Source of the DNA: Bordetella parapertussis
GTDB lineage: Bacteria; Pseudomonadota; Gammaproteobacteria; Burkholderiales; SG8-39
Assembly: GCA_945906975.1 (NCBI GenBank)
Contig: CAMDRY010000040.1
Span: 1 to 12,958, forward strand
Length of the DNA stretch: 12,958 bases
Direction: 5' to 3'
The notes under the pieces are model-generated. The model was not told the DNA's origin, searched no databases, and saw nothing but the letters and a program-made list of their open reading frames with translations. The translations under genes and the position numbers were made by a program. Positions 1 through 6,518 of the stretch are shown here, piece after piece (position 1 is the first letter of the stretch; every line of letters begins with the position of its first letter).

Positions 1-1
1 G

Positions 2-358
2 CCCAATGTGCTGCCCCTTATAAAAAGCGGGAAATTGAAAGTTTTTGCGGTAACTGAAACCCAACGCACGCCGCTGGCACCAGAGATTGCGACATTCTCC
101 GAGGCAACTGGATTGCCGGCCTTATCAGCGCAAGGATGGTATTCGATTATGGGGCCGGCTGGCCTGCCCCTAGAGGTTGTTGCTAAGATAAACCGGGCCG
201 CCAATGACGCGCTGGCGTCCGCAGAGGTCAGACTCAAGCTGAGGAGCCAGCTCTACGACATCAAAGGTGGCACGCCGCAAGAACTCGCCTACTTGATCAA
301 ATCGGACATGGATGCCGCCGCGCAAGTAATCAAATCGGCCAATATTCAACCCGAATAA
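2..358 (+). CDS. Bug/TctC-family periplasmic solute-binding protein, C-terminal part (5' end outside window)
   Basis: This is the last ~118 codons of a tripartite tricarboxylate transporter (TTT) type substrate-binding protein; the frame is open to the left window edge, so the start and signal peptide are not visible. Family signs, in order, are LIKSGKLKVFAVT, the R-x-PLAPEIATFSEA stretch that corresponds to the usual 'R...LP-(D/E)-VPT..E' segment, W-Y-S-I-MGPAGLPLEVVAKIN (the usual 'APAGTP..IV.KLN'), TPQEL, and a closing VIKSANI. Bug proteins bind small carboxylates or amides in the periplasm; many are orphans without TctA/TctB permease genes nearby. The stop is 13 bases before the amidase start, so the two are very likely co-transcribed and the protein may deliver the amidase substrate or its product. 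Its 5' end is visibly more AT-rich (aaa/gaa-rich) than the amidase. The family call is firm; the ligand is unknown. Confidence 0.9.
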   Translation, partial: PNVLPLIKSGKLKVFAVTETQRTPLAPEIATFSEATGLPALSAQGWYSIMGPAGLPLEVVAKINRAANDALASAEVRLKLRSQLYDIKGGTPQELAYLIKSDMDAAAQVIKSANIQPE

Positions 359-371
359 GAAACGCCCCGCC

Positions 372-1682
372 ATGCAACTGAATCAGCTCTCCGCCGTAGA
401 AATCGCGCGATTAACCCGCAGCGGGGAAATCAGCGTGGCGCAGGTGGTGGGCGACTGCCTCGCGCACATCGCCGCGCGCGAGCCGGTGGTAAAGGCCTGG
501 GCGGTGTTCGATGCCGAGGGCGCCCTGCGACAGGCGCGCGATCTGGATCGCAACAACAACGGCGTCAAAGGCCCGCTGCACGGGGTTCCGGTCGGGGTCA
601 AAGACGTGATCGACACCTTCGACATGCGAACCGAGATGGGGTCACCCATATACGCAGGTCATCAACCACGCGCCGATGCCGCCTGCGTTGCCTTGGTGCG
701 CGCCGCAGGTGCGGTCATTTTGGGTAAAACCGTCACCGCCGAATTCGCCGGTGTGTTTCCGGGCGCGACAACCAATCCGCATAATCCCCTGCACACGCCG
801 GGCGGCTCATCGAGCGGGTCGGCAGCCGCAGTTGCCGACCACATGACGACGGTCGCCTTCGGCACGCAAACCGGCGGCTCGGTGCTGCGGCCAGCATCGT
901 TTTGCGGCATCGTCGGGTTCAAACCCACGTTCGGGCGCTATAACCCGGTCGGTGTAAAGCCGGCGGCGGTCAGCTTCGATACCATCGGCCTGCTCGCCCG
1001 CAACCTCGAGGACATCGAGCTGTTCGACTGTGTGCTGGTGGGCAGGCCGGTGCCAGCCCCGGTTGCAATCCCGATACCGCGCGTAGGCATCTGCCGCACT
1101 CATTTATGGCCACTCGCAAAGGCCGAAACAATCGAAGCAATAAACCTCGCCGCCAGCCGGCTGACGGCTTCCGGAGCGCGCGTCATCGAAGTCGATCTAC
1201 CGGCCGTGTTTGCCGATCTGACCGCAGCACGCGCGCTTATCAACGGCTACGAACGCGCACGGGCCATGGCGCATGAGTGGCACCGTCATCGCGACATGCT
1301 AAGCACACCGATGCTGCGCGCGGTGGAGTTGGGATTTGGCATGTCCCATGAACAATATACCGGCGCGCTGGCCCTCGCAGAACGATGCCGGGGACTACTC
1401 GATACCGTGTTTGAGCGCGTTGACGTGCTGCTTACACCCTGTGTTCCTGGCGAAGCCCCCGCGGGCCTGGCCTCGGCCGGCGATCCGCGCTTCCAGGAAC
1501 TGTGGACCCTCTTGCATACCCCGTCACTCACACTGCCATCCCATGCCGGCCCGCAACAATTGCCGGTCGGCGTACAGCTTGTAGGCAGACGCACCGAAGA
1601 CCAGCGGCTGCTGCAAATCGCACGCTGGATCTGGGCGCAAATAGGCAGTGCCAAACAGGATGTCATGCCGGCAAGCCGATAG
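372..1682 (+). CDS. Amidase-signature family hydrolase (GatA-like)
   Basis: A 436-residue cytoplasmic amidase that would hydrolyse a carboxamide to acid plus ammonia or amine. The amidase-signature catalytic triad is complete: Lys77 in GVPVGVKD, the cis-Ser at 146 in PGGSSSGSAAAVA, and the nucleophile Ser170 in GTQTGGSVLRPASFCG. The 24-residue spacing between the two serines matches the spacing known for fatty acid amide hydrolase. VGFKPTFGRY (181-190) and the late PVGVQLVG also fit the family. The length is slightly short for the family (usually 450-500). No GatB or GatC is adjacent and the gene pairs with a Bug binding protein, so it is more likely a catabolic amidase than the tRNA transamidase subunit. 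No clear Shine-Dalgarno precedes the ATG; translation may be coupled to the Bug gene 13 bases upstream. It is followed directly by an intrinsic terminator. The substrate is unknown. Confidence 0.93.
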   Translation: MQLNQLSAVEIARLTRSGEISVAQVVGDCLAHIAAREPVVKAWAVFDAEGALRQARDLDRNNNGVKGPLHGVPVGVKDVIDTFDMRTEMGSPIYAGHQPRADAACVALVRAAGAVILGKTVTAEFAGVFPGATTNPHNPLHTPGGSSSGSAAAVADHMTTVAFGTQTGGSVLRPASFCGIVGFKPTFGRYNPVGVKPAAVSFDTIGLLARNLEDIELFDCVLVGRPVPAPVAIPIPRVGICRTHLWPLAKAETIEAINLAASRLTASGARVIEVDLPAVFADLTAARALINGYERARAMAHEWHRHRDMLSTPMLRAVELGFGMSHEQYTGALALAERCRGLLDTVFERVDVLLTPCVPGEAPAGLASAGDPRFQELWTLLHTPSLTLPSHAGPQQLPVGVQLVGRRTEDQRLLQIARWIWAQIGSAKQDVMPASR

Positions 1683-1688
1683 CCTGAC

Positions 1689-1711
1689 CGGGGGCGGGCT
1701 CCCGTTTTTTT
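1689..1711 (+). terminator. Intrinsic terminator of the Bug-amidase unit
   Basis: A GC-rich hairpin with arms CGGGGG (1689-1694) and CTCCCG (1699-1704), containing one G-T pair and a 4-base loop, is followed immediately by seven T residues (1705-1711). It starts six bases after the amidase stop codon, exactly where a rho-independent terminator is expected, and it separates the amidase from the XRE regulator. Confidence 0.85.
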
Positions 1712-1760
1712 ATGTAAAGATGTCGCGTTTCAAAACCACCCACATGCGAGGTTTCCCTGA

Positions 1761-2645
1761 ATGGGCTTTCGATTTGACGACATCGGCAACCGCCTGAAAG
1801 CCTTCCGGTTGGGCTCGGGCCTCACCTCCGAAGAAATCGCGAAACGCCTGGGCATTTCGCGGGCCGCACTTTACCGTTTCGAAAAAGGCGAGCTCTCTAA
1901 AATCGAAACGCTTGAACGGCTTTCAGAGTTGCTGGGGGTGTCGATACCGACACTGCTGGGCGTTGGTGTCGAGTACATTGCCTCCGCCGTCAGTTATTTC
2001 GAGCGGGTCCGCCAGATCGAGGAAACGGCGGAACACATCATCGTCCTGTCCGGGCCCATTTCCTACCTGCTCGCCTCGGATACCTTCGACGACAAACTGG
2101 CCGATGTTTTGAAAGAAAGCATCCCCGTCCGATACGACGGCCATGCGAAAGCGGTCAAGGATGTCGATGAAATCATGCTGATCCTGGCGCAGCGCAAGCA
2201 AACCTTCAACCAACGCCGGCCGGGCATTGTAAATCTTGTTTCCTCGATAGAAATAGAACGCTTCCTGCGTGACGGATTGGCGGGGAAGTCCAGCCTCACC
2301 GATGCGCAGCGCACACAACGACGCGCGCTGGCGAAGGTCGAGGTCGCGCACCTGGTACGCATGATCGAAGAAGAACCGATCGGCATCCAGATCGGCGTCG
2401 TGCCCGACACACTGCCCCACACCGGCTTTCAAATATTCCGGCAACCGGACCGGCAACTGCTCAGCCTGAGCCCGTTCCGGCTGGGCGAACAGCCCAATAT
2501 ACGCGTCGGGGTGGCGATGATCACGGCAGCACCCGAAGCGCTGGCACTGCACCACAAAGCAGTCGACGAAATGTGGCAGCGTGCATTAAAAAGCACCACA
2601 GCCGCAAAATTCCTGCGCGAGCTGATGGGCAGGCACAAGCCTTGA
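1761..2645 (+). CDS. XRE-type helix-turn-helix transcriptional regulator with a long C-terminal domain
   Basis: A 294-residue probable DNA-binding regulator. Residues ~10-65 form an XRE/Cro-C1 domain: NRLKAFRLGSGLT, then TSEEIAKRLGISRAALYRFE (helix 2, turn, recognition helix) and the SELLGVSIPTLL closing helix. Residues ~70-294 are not a cupin or a peptidase by eye; they are probably an effector-binding or oligomerisation domain of a kind often seen in proteobacterial XRE regulators, but I do not recognise it. The start is supported by a weak GAGG at 1748-1751, nine bases upstream. The gene follows a terminator, so it has its own promoter somewhere in 1712-1760. It lies 190 bases upstream of the isochorismatase-TRAP operon, in the same direction, and the perfect inverted repeat in that gap is the obvious candidate target. 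The HTH call is firm; the control of the downstream operon is inference. Confidence 0.88.
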   Translation: MGFRFDDIGNRLKAFRLGSGLTSEEIAKRLGISRAALYRFEKGELSKIETLERLSELLGVSIPTLLGVGVEYIASAVSYFERVRQIEETAEHIIVLSGPISYLLASDTFDDKLADVLKESIPVRYDGHAKAVKDVDEIMLILAQRKQTFNQRRPGIVNLVSSIEIERFLRDGLAGKSSLTDAQRTQRRALAKVEVAHLVRMIEEEPIGIQIGVVPDTLPHTGFQIFRQPDRQLLSLSPFRLGEQPNIRVGVAMITAAPEALALHHKAVDEMWQRALKSTTAAKFLRELMGRHKP

Positions 2646-2699
2646 CCCGCACCGCGGTAGCGCTGCCATCCGGAACACCAGACATGCCTTGCATCTGCC

Positions 2700-2716
2700 C
2701 CGTCACACCATGACGG
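2700..2716 (+). other. Small hairpin downstream of the XRE regulator
   Basis: CCGTCA (2700-2705) pairs perfectly with TGACGG (2711-2716) across a 5-base loop, 55 bases after the regulator stop. No T-run follows, so it is at most a weak or rho-assisted terminator. The rest of 2646-2760 shows nothing gene-like. Confidence 0.35.
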
Positions 2717-2762
2717 CGCAAACACGAATGATTAGTGACAGCATCGGCTTTTTCAGTCAATA

Positions 2763-2790
2763 TTGATAATAAGATTATTCTCGGTAATTA
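2763..2790 (+). promoter_or_regulatory. Probable sigma-70 promoter of the isochorismatase-TRAP operon
   Basis: TTGATA (2763-2768, one mismatch to TTGACA) is followed after 16 bases by TAATTA (2785-2790, resembling TATAAT). It lies in a sharply AT-rich island (about 2755-2815) within otherwise GC-rich DNA, 46 bases before the ATG at 2836. AATAAT at 2793-2798 is a possible alternative -10. The call is made by eye; no transcript data are available. Confidence 0.55.
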
Positions 2791-2800
2791 AGAATAATCT
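2772..2800. promoter_or_regulatory. Perfect 10-bp inverted repeat, operator candidate
   Basis: AGATTATTCT (2772-2781) and its exact reverse complement AGAATAATCT (2791-2800) are separated by 9 bases. The centre-to-centre distance is 19 bp, close to two DNA turns, as expected for a dimeric HTH protein on one face. The repeat brackets the predicted -10 element, so binding would block RNA polymerase. No T-run follows and the arms are AT-rich, so an RNA terminator is unlikely. The XRE protein encoded just upstream is the natural candidate ligand (inference). Confidence 0.65.
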
Positions 2801-2835
2801 CCAAAAATATCAAACACGACCAATCAGGGGATAAA

Positions 2836-3558
2836 ATGACCGAAAAGGTGTGGGATCAATTCCTGACCGAACGCGACCGCGCGGTATTTGCGGCGTCGGG
2901 CTACGGCGCCCATGCGGGCTTTGGAAAGAGACCGGCGCTGTTGGTGGTTGATGTGAGCTACGCCTTTTGCGGCGAAAAGCCCGAGCCGATCCTCGAATCA
3001 ATCAAGACCTGGCACAACTCCTGCGGAGAGGATGCGTGGGTGGGCATTGCCGCAATTCGCCAACTGATAGACGAAGCCCATCACAAAGCCCTGCCCGTGA
3101 TCTACACAACCGGCAGCTATCGCGAGGACAACTGGGATTCGGGCTCCTGGCGCTGGAAAAATGCCCGCACCAAAGAAAACATTCAGCCGCCCGGCAGCGT
3201 CGATGGAAACGAGATTGTCGCAGCGATCAAGCCCGGCCCCGGTGATATTGTCGTGCTCAAACAAAAGCCCTCGGGTTTTTTCGGCAGCAATCTCGCCTCT
3301 TATCTCACGCTGCTCGGATGCGACAGCCTCATCGTCACCGGAACCACGACATCGGGCTGCGTAAGGTCCACGGTCATTGATGCCTTCAGCATGAACTACC
3401 GCGTCGCCGTGGTGGAGGAGGCCTGCTTTGACCGATCGCAGGCGAGCCATGCCATGAGTCTTTGCGACATGCACGCGAAGTATGCTGACGTTATCCCTCT
3501 CGAAGAGGCCCTCGTCCACATGCGGCAGCTGCCACAAGGCTTGTTCGAACTTCCATAA
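2836..3558 (+). CDS. Isochorismatase-family cysteine hydrolase, N-carbamoylsarcosine-amidase-like
   Basis: A 240-residue cytoplasmic hydrolase of the isochorismatase-like fold, a family that cleaves C-N bonds (N-carbamoylsarcosine, nicotinamide, maleamate) or vinyl ethers (isochorismate). The catalytic triad is intact: Asp39 in ALLVVDVSYAFCG, Lys142 in VVLKQKPSGFFG, and the nucleophile Cys175 in TGTTTSGCVRSTV, preceded by the usual cis-peptide region. The Lys-Cys spacing of 33 equals that of Arthrobacter N-carbamoylsarcosine amidase (Lys144, Cys177). The N-terminal extension (MTEKVWDQFLTERD..., ~30 residues before the first strand) is also typical of that branch rather than of small nicotinamidases. 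AGGGG at 2826-2830, five bases before the ATG, fixes the start. It is the first gene after the operator-promoter region and leads the TRAP operon, so it probably acts on the imported compound. The exact substrate is not predictable. Confidence 0.9.
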   Translation: MTEKVWDQFLTERDRAVFAASGYGAHAGFGKRPALLVVDVSYAFCGEKPEPILESIKTWHNSCGEDAWVGIAAIRQLIDEAHHKALPVIYTTGSYREDNWDSGSWRWKNARTKENIQPPGSVDGNEIVAAIKPGPGDIVVLKQKPSGFFGSNLASYLTLLGCDSLIVTGTTTSGCVRSTVIDAFSMNYRVAVVEEACFDRSQASHAMSLCDMHAKYADVIPLEEALVHMRQLPQGLFELP

Positions 3559-3627
3559 CCTTCAAAAGCTTTGCACGCACCATCCAGTCCGGAACAAACC
3601 GGCGTCCATTAAATCAGGAGGTAACAC

Positions 3628-4623
3628 ATGAACATGACAAGAAAAGGAAGTCTGATATGCGCGATGTTCGCGGCAGCCTTTGGCTTGGTTTCACACCAGG
3701 CCGCAGCGGCAGACCTGCAGCTGTTGTCAAGTTGGGATCAGAACTATCCAATGCGACAAATGCTGGTCGATCCGTTCGTCAAGGATGTCGAGGAGGGAAC
3801 CAAGGGCACGATCAAGATCCGTGTCAGCGGCCCCGAGACAGTACCATCTTTTGAACAACTGCAACCGGTCGGCGCCGGCGTATTCCAGCTGTTATACACG
3901 CATGGTGCCTACCACTTCGGTACCACGCCGATTGCCACCGCCGTGGAAGCGCTAAGCGGTACGCTTGAACAATGGCGCGCTGCGGGCATCAAGGAGCATA
4001 TCGATGCCCATTACCGGCAGTTCGGCGTGAAGCTGCTGATGCTGGCCCCCTCCGCCGCCAATCAGGGCTATCACATAGTGCTGCGCTCACCGGTCAAGCC
4101 GGCGGGTGACCTGCAGGGCTTCAAGATTCGCGCCACACCGACCTACGACGGCGTGCTGAAACTGCTGGGAGCCTCGCCGGTCATCCTGCCCCCCGCCGAG
4201 GTCTACACCTCCCTCGACAAAGGACTGGTGGATGGCGCCGCATGGCCGACGTTCGGCGCCTTCAATTACAAGTGGTATGAAGTTTCAAAACATGTCCTGC
4301 GTCCCGCCTTCGGCACCACGACCCAATTGCTTTTCATCAACATCGCCGCATGGAACAAGCTGAGCGATGCCGAGAAAAAGGTCATGACCGCCGCCGCCGC
4401 CAAGGCTGAAGAGTCCTATTACAACGGCTACAGCAAACTCTCCGAAGAGGAACTGAAAAAACTCACCGGCAAGGGCATGACCGTCGTCGAGATGGGGCCG
4501 GCGCAAAAAGCCAAGCTCAACGACGCCTGGGCTGCCGGCCAATGGGAAAATGCATCGAAGAAAATGCCCAAGGAATCTGCCGAATTGCGCAATCTGGCGG
4601 TGTCAAAAGGTCTCGCCAAGTAA
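3628..4623 (+). CDS. dctP: TRAP transporter periplasmic substrate-binding protein (DctP type)
   Basis: The 331-residue extracytoplasmic receptor of a TRAP transporter; it captures the ligand in the periplasm and hands it to DctQM for sodium-driven uptake. A Sec signal peptide covers residues 1-28 (basic MNMTRK, a hydrophobic core, AAA before DLQLLSSW). The family core is DLQGFKIRATPTYDGVLKLLGA, with Arg168 at the position that normally salt-bridges a substrate carboxylate, followed by ILPPAEVYTSLDKGLVDGA. Late YSKLSEEELKKL and AWAAGQWE fit the C-terminal helices. An unusually good Shine-Dalgarno AGGAGGT (3616-3622) lies five bases before the ATG, consistent with high expression of the receptor. 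It lies 69 bases after the hydrolase gene, with no promoter evident between. A perfect hairpin follows the stop. The conserved Arg suggests a carboxylate ligand (family knowledge); its identity is unknown. Confidence 0.93.
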   Translation: MNMTRKGSLICAMFAAAFGLVSHQAAAADLQLLSSWDQNYPMRQMLVDPFVKDVEEGTKGTIKIRVSGPETVPSFEQLQPVGAGVFQLLYTHGAYHFGTTPIATAVEALSGTLEQWRAAGIKEHIDAHYRQFGVKLLMLAPSAANQGYHIVLRSPVKPAGDLQGFKIRATPTYDGVLKLLGASPVILPPAEVYTSLDKGLVDGAAWPTFGAFNYKWYEVSKHVLRPAFGTTTQLLFINIAAWNKLSDAEKKVMTAAAAKAEESYYNGYSKLSEEELKKLTGKGMTVVEMGPAQKAKLNDAWAAGQWENASKKMPKESAELRNLAVSKGLAK

Positions 4624-4627
4624 GAAC

Positions 4628-4654
4628 GCCATCGCCCCGCTCCGGGGCGATGGC
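4628..4654 (+). terminator. Perfect 11-bp intercistronic hairpin after dctP, without a U-tract
   Basis: GCCATCGCCCC (4628-4638) pairs without mismatch with GGGGCGATGGC (4644-4654) around a 5-base loop, four bases after the dctP stop. There is no T-run behind it (CGCAACAGC follows), so complete termination is unlikely. The position is that of attenuating or 3'-end-stabilising hairpins that keep the binding-protein mRNA more abundant than the permease mRNA. That role is inference. Confidence 0.7.
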
Positions 4655-4689
4655 CGCAACAGCTTGCCGTAAAGCGGAAGGAAGATGGC

Positions 4690-5196
4690 GTGTTATCAAT
4701 TTTAAAACGTGCGCATGACGGCCTGACCAGGGCCTCGTTCGGGGCCGCCATCCTTTGCCTGGCTTTTATTGCCGCAGGATTTTGTTACGAGGTGGTGGCG
4801 CGCTATTTTTTTAACGCGCCAACCAACTGGGCGCATCCCTTCACGTCCTATGCGCTTTGCCTGATGATTTTTCTCGCACTGCCTGCGATGACGCAGGCCT
4901 CGGGACACATCAGCATCGACATATTGTTCGAACACGTTACGCCAGGAGCAGTCGCTGTACTGCGCAAATTTGGCATGCTTACCGGCCTGATCGCCTGTGC
5001 CGCCGCCGCCTGGATTACCGGGACGGAAACCGTTTCGCAATTTATCGGCAACATCTTCACGATCGCGCACCACCCCTTGCCTAAATGGACCATTTCCTTC
5101 GCCGTGCCCTATGGGTTCTTTAGCGCAGGCCTTTATTTTGCACGCCAGCTGTGTGGCGAAGTCCCCGCCGTTGCGACCGAACAGGTGGCCGTATGA
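4690..5196 (+). CDS. dctQ: TRAP transporter small permease subunit (DctQ type)
   Basis: A 168-residue inner-membrane protein with four predicted membrane segments: ~15-36, ~52-69, ~90-112 and ~133-153. DctQ pairs with DctM to form the TRAP permease. The family pattern is present between helices 1 and 2: VVARYFFNAPTNWAHPF (usual 'R..fn....W..E') and then GHISIDIL after helix 2 (usual 'G.Hv.vd'). The start is GTG at 4690, chosen because AAGGAAG (4678-4684) is five bases upstream; the ATG at 4685 is in another frame and hits a stop at once. It follows the intercistronic hairpin and overlaps dctM by four bases (ATGA), so the two permease subunits are translationally coupled. Confidence 0.9.
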   Translation: MLSILKRAHDGLTRASFGAAILCLAFIAAGFCYEVVARYFFNAPTNWAHPFTSYALCLMIFLALPAMTQASGHISIDILFEHVTPGAVAVLRKFGMLTGLIACAAAAWITGTETVSQFIGNIFTIAHHPLPKWTISFAVPYGFFSAGLYFARQLCGEVPAVATEQVAV

Positions 5197-6509
5197 GTTG
5201 GGTACCGCTGGTTTCCCTCGGAGTCGCGCTCCTCATCGGCTTGCTGGTGCTGGGTGCGCCCATCTTTGTCGCGTTTCTCGTCCTCAACATCGTCGGGGTA
5301 CTGGTTCTTTTCGGACCCGCCGGATTCGGCCTCCTCGCCAACAGCATTTTTTCATCAGGGACGTCGGGAGCACTGACCGCCGTACCCCTTTTCATTGCCA
5401 TGGGGGAAATCCTTTTCCGCTCCGGCGCGATGGAAGTTCTTTTTGATTCACTGGACCGTCTGGTCGGACGCATACGCGGGCGACAGTACGTACTGTGCAT
5501 ACTGCTATCGGCGATTATTGGCGCCCTGTCGGGTGCGGCCATGGCGGTGGCGGGGCTGTTGGGACGCTCCCTCTACCCGACCATGCTAAAGCGCGGCTAC
5601 GATCCGAAACTATCCGCCGGAACCATTCTTGCGGGCGCCAGCCTGGACCCGATTATCCCGCCCAGCGTCCTCGCCATACTGATCGCAACCATCGCGCAGA
5701 TTTCAACCGGCAAACTGCTCATCGCCGGCCTGCTGCCGGGGCTTTTACTGACGCTGATGTTCCTCGCTTACGTCTGGATCCGTGTCACGCTCAATCCAAA
5801 GCTCTCGCCCGATGTCACACAAGAGATTGTGGCCGAACGTTCGGTCTCGAGTGCCCTCGTCGCGTTTCTAAGGATACTGCCCAGCCTGGGCATTTTCTTT
5901 TTAGTGATGGGACTTGTCATGCTCGGTATCGCGACGCCGACCGAGGCGGCCGCGACGGGCATAGCCGGGGCCCTCGTCCTTGCCGCAGCCTATCGCAAAC
6001 TCTCCTGGCATATGCTGCAGGAATCCTTGGCCTCGGGTGTCAGGGTGTCGTCCCTGCTGTTGATCGTGATGTGCAGCGCGGTTATGTTCAGCCAGTTGCT
6101 GACTTTCACAGGCGCGCCCCAGGCGCTTGGCGAAATTGTCTCTTCGCTCAATCTGTCTTCGTGGGTGATGCTGTTCCTTATGCTCTTGCTGCCCTTCATC
6201 CTGTTCATGTTCCTGGATCAGATCGCCATCATGCTGGTGCTGATTCCGATCTACAAACCATTCATCGCGTTTTATGGATTTGATGAGATCTGGTTCTATA
6301 CGCTTTTCCTTGTCGTGGCGACTGTGGGCGGCATCTCACCGCCCTTCGGCTACACCCTTTTCGCCTTCAAGAGCGCGGCGCCACAGGCATCCATGTCGCA
6401 GATATTCAGCGCGGCCTGGCCTTTTGTCTGGATCATCACCGCAGGCATGTTTTTGATGGCTATTTTCCCGCCCATCGTGACATACCTTCCGAATCTGGTC
6501 GGTCGCTGA
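5193..6509 (+). CDS. dctM: TRAP transporter large permease subunit (DctM type)
   Basis: A 438-residue polytopic membrane protein, the sodium-coupled transport core of the TRAP system. Family landmarks: a cluster of hydrophobic helices from residue 1; GALSGAAMAVAGLLGRSLYP; GYDPKLSAGTILAGASLDPIIPPS (usual 'GYd...a.g....g.lg.liPPS'); KLLIAGLLPGLLL; and, at residues 383-387, PPFGY in the GGISPPFGYTLF motif. The reading frame is open further upstream to 5151, but the ATG at 5193 is preferred: it forms an ATGA overlap with the dctQ stop, has AGGTGG at 5183-5188, and begins right at the first hydrophobic segment with MSWVPLVSLG. The length is normal for DctM. The GMC oxidoreductase starts nine bases after its stop. 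Confidence 0.94.
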   Translation: MSWVPLVSLGVALLIGLLVLGAPIFVAFLVLNIVGVLVLFGPAGFGLLANSIFSSGTSGALTAVPLFIAMGEILFRSGAMEVLFDSLDRLVGRIRGRQYVLCILLSAIIGALSGAAMAVAGLLGRSLYPTMLKRGYDPKLSAGTILAGASLDPIIPPSVLAILIATIAQISTGKLLIAGLLPGLLLTLMFLAYVWIRVTLNPKLSPDVTQEIVAERSVSSALVAFLRILPSLGIFFLVMGLVMLGIATPTEAAATGIAGALVLAAAYRKLSWHMLQESLASGVRVSSLLLIVMCSAVMFSQLLTFTGAPQALGEIVSSLNLSSWVMLFLMLLLPFILFMFLDQIAIMLVLIPIYKPFIAFYGFDEIWFYTLFLVVATVGGISPPFGYTLFAFKSAAPQASMSQIFSAAWPFVWIITAGMFLMAIFPPIVTYLPNLVGR

Positions 6510-6518
6510 AAACACGAC

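Noticed and set aside
383..1666. Several minus-strand and shifted open frames inside the amidase gene
   Set aside because: They are shadows of a GC-rich gene whose own frame has a full catalytic triad; their products show no family motif and are Ser/Arg/Pro-rich.
1923..2555. A 210-residue minus-strand open frame opposite the XRE gene
   Set aside because: It is long, but the opposite frame carries a clear helix-turn-helix domain; the minus product shows no recognisable domain and has no ribosome-binding site.
5151..5192. Longer N-terminus for dctM starting at 5151
   Set aside because: It would add a charged MWRSPRRCDRTGGR stretch and a 46-base overlap with dctQ; the ATGA overlap with its own ribosome site at 5193 is far more plausible.
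5495..6283. A 262-residue plus-strand open frame inside dctM
   Set aside because: It overlaps the well-conserved DctM frame out of phase; the product is rich in Arg/His and lacks any motif.
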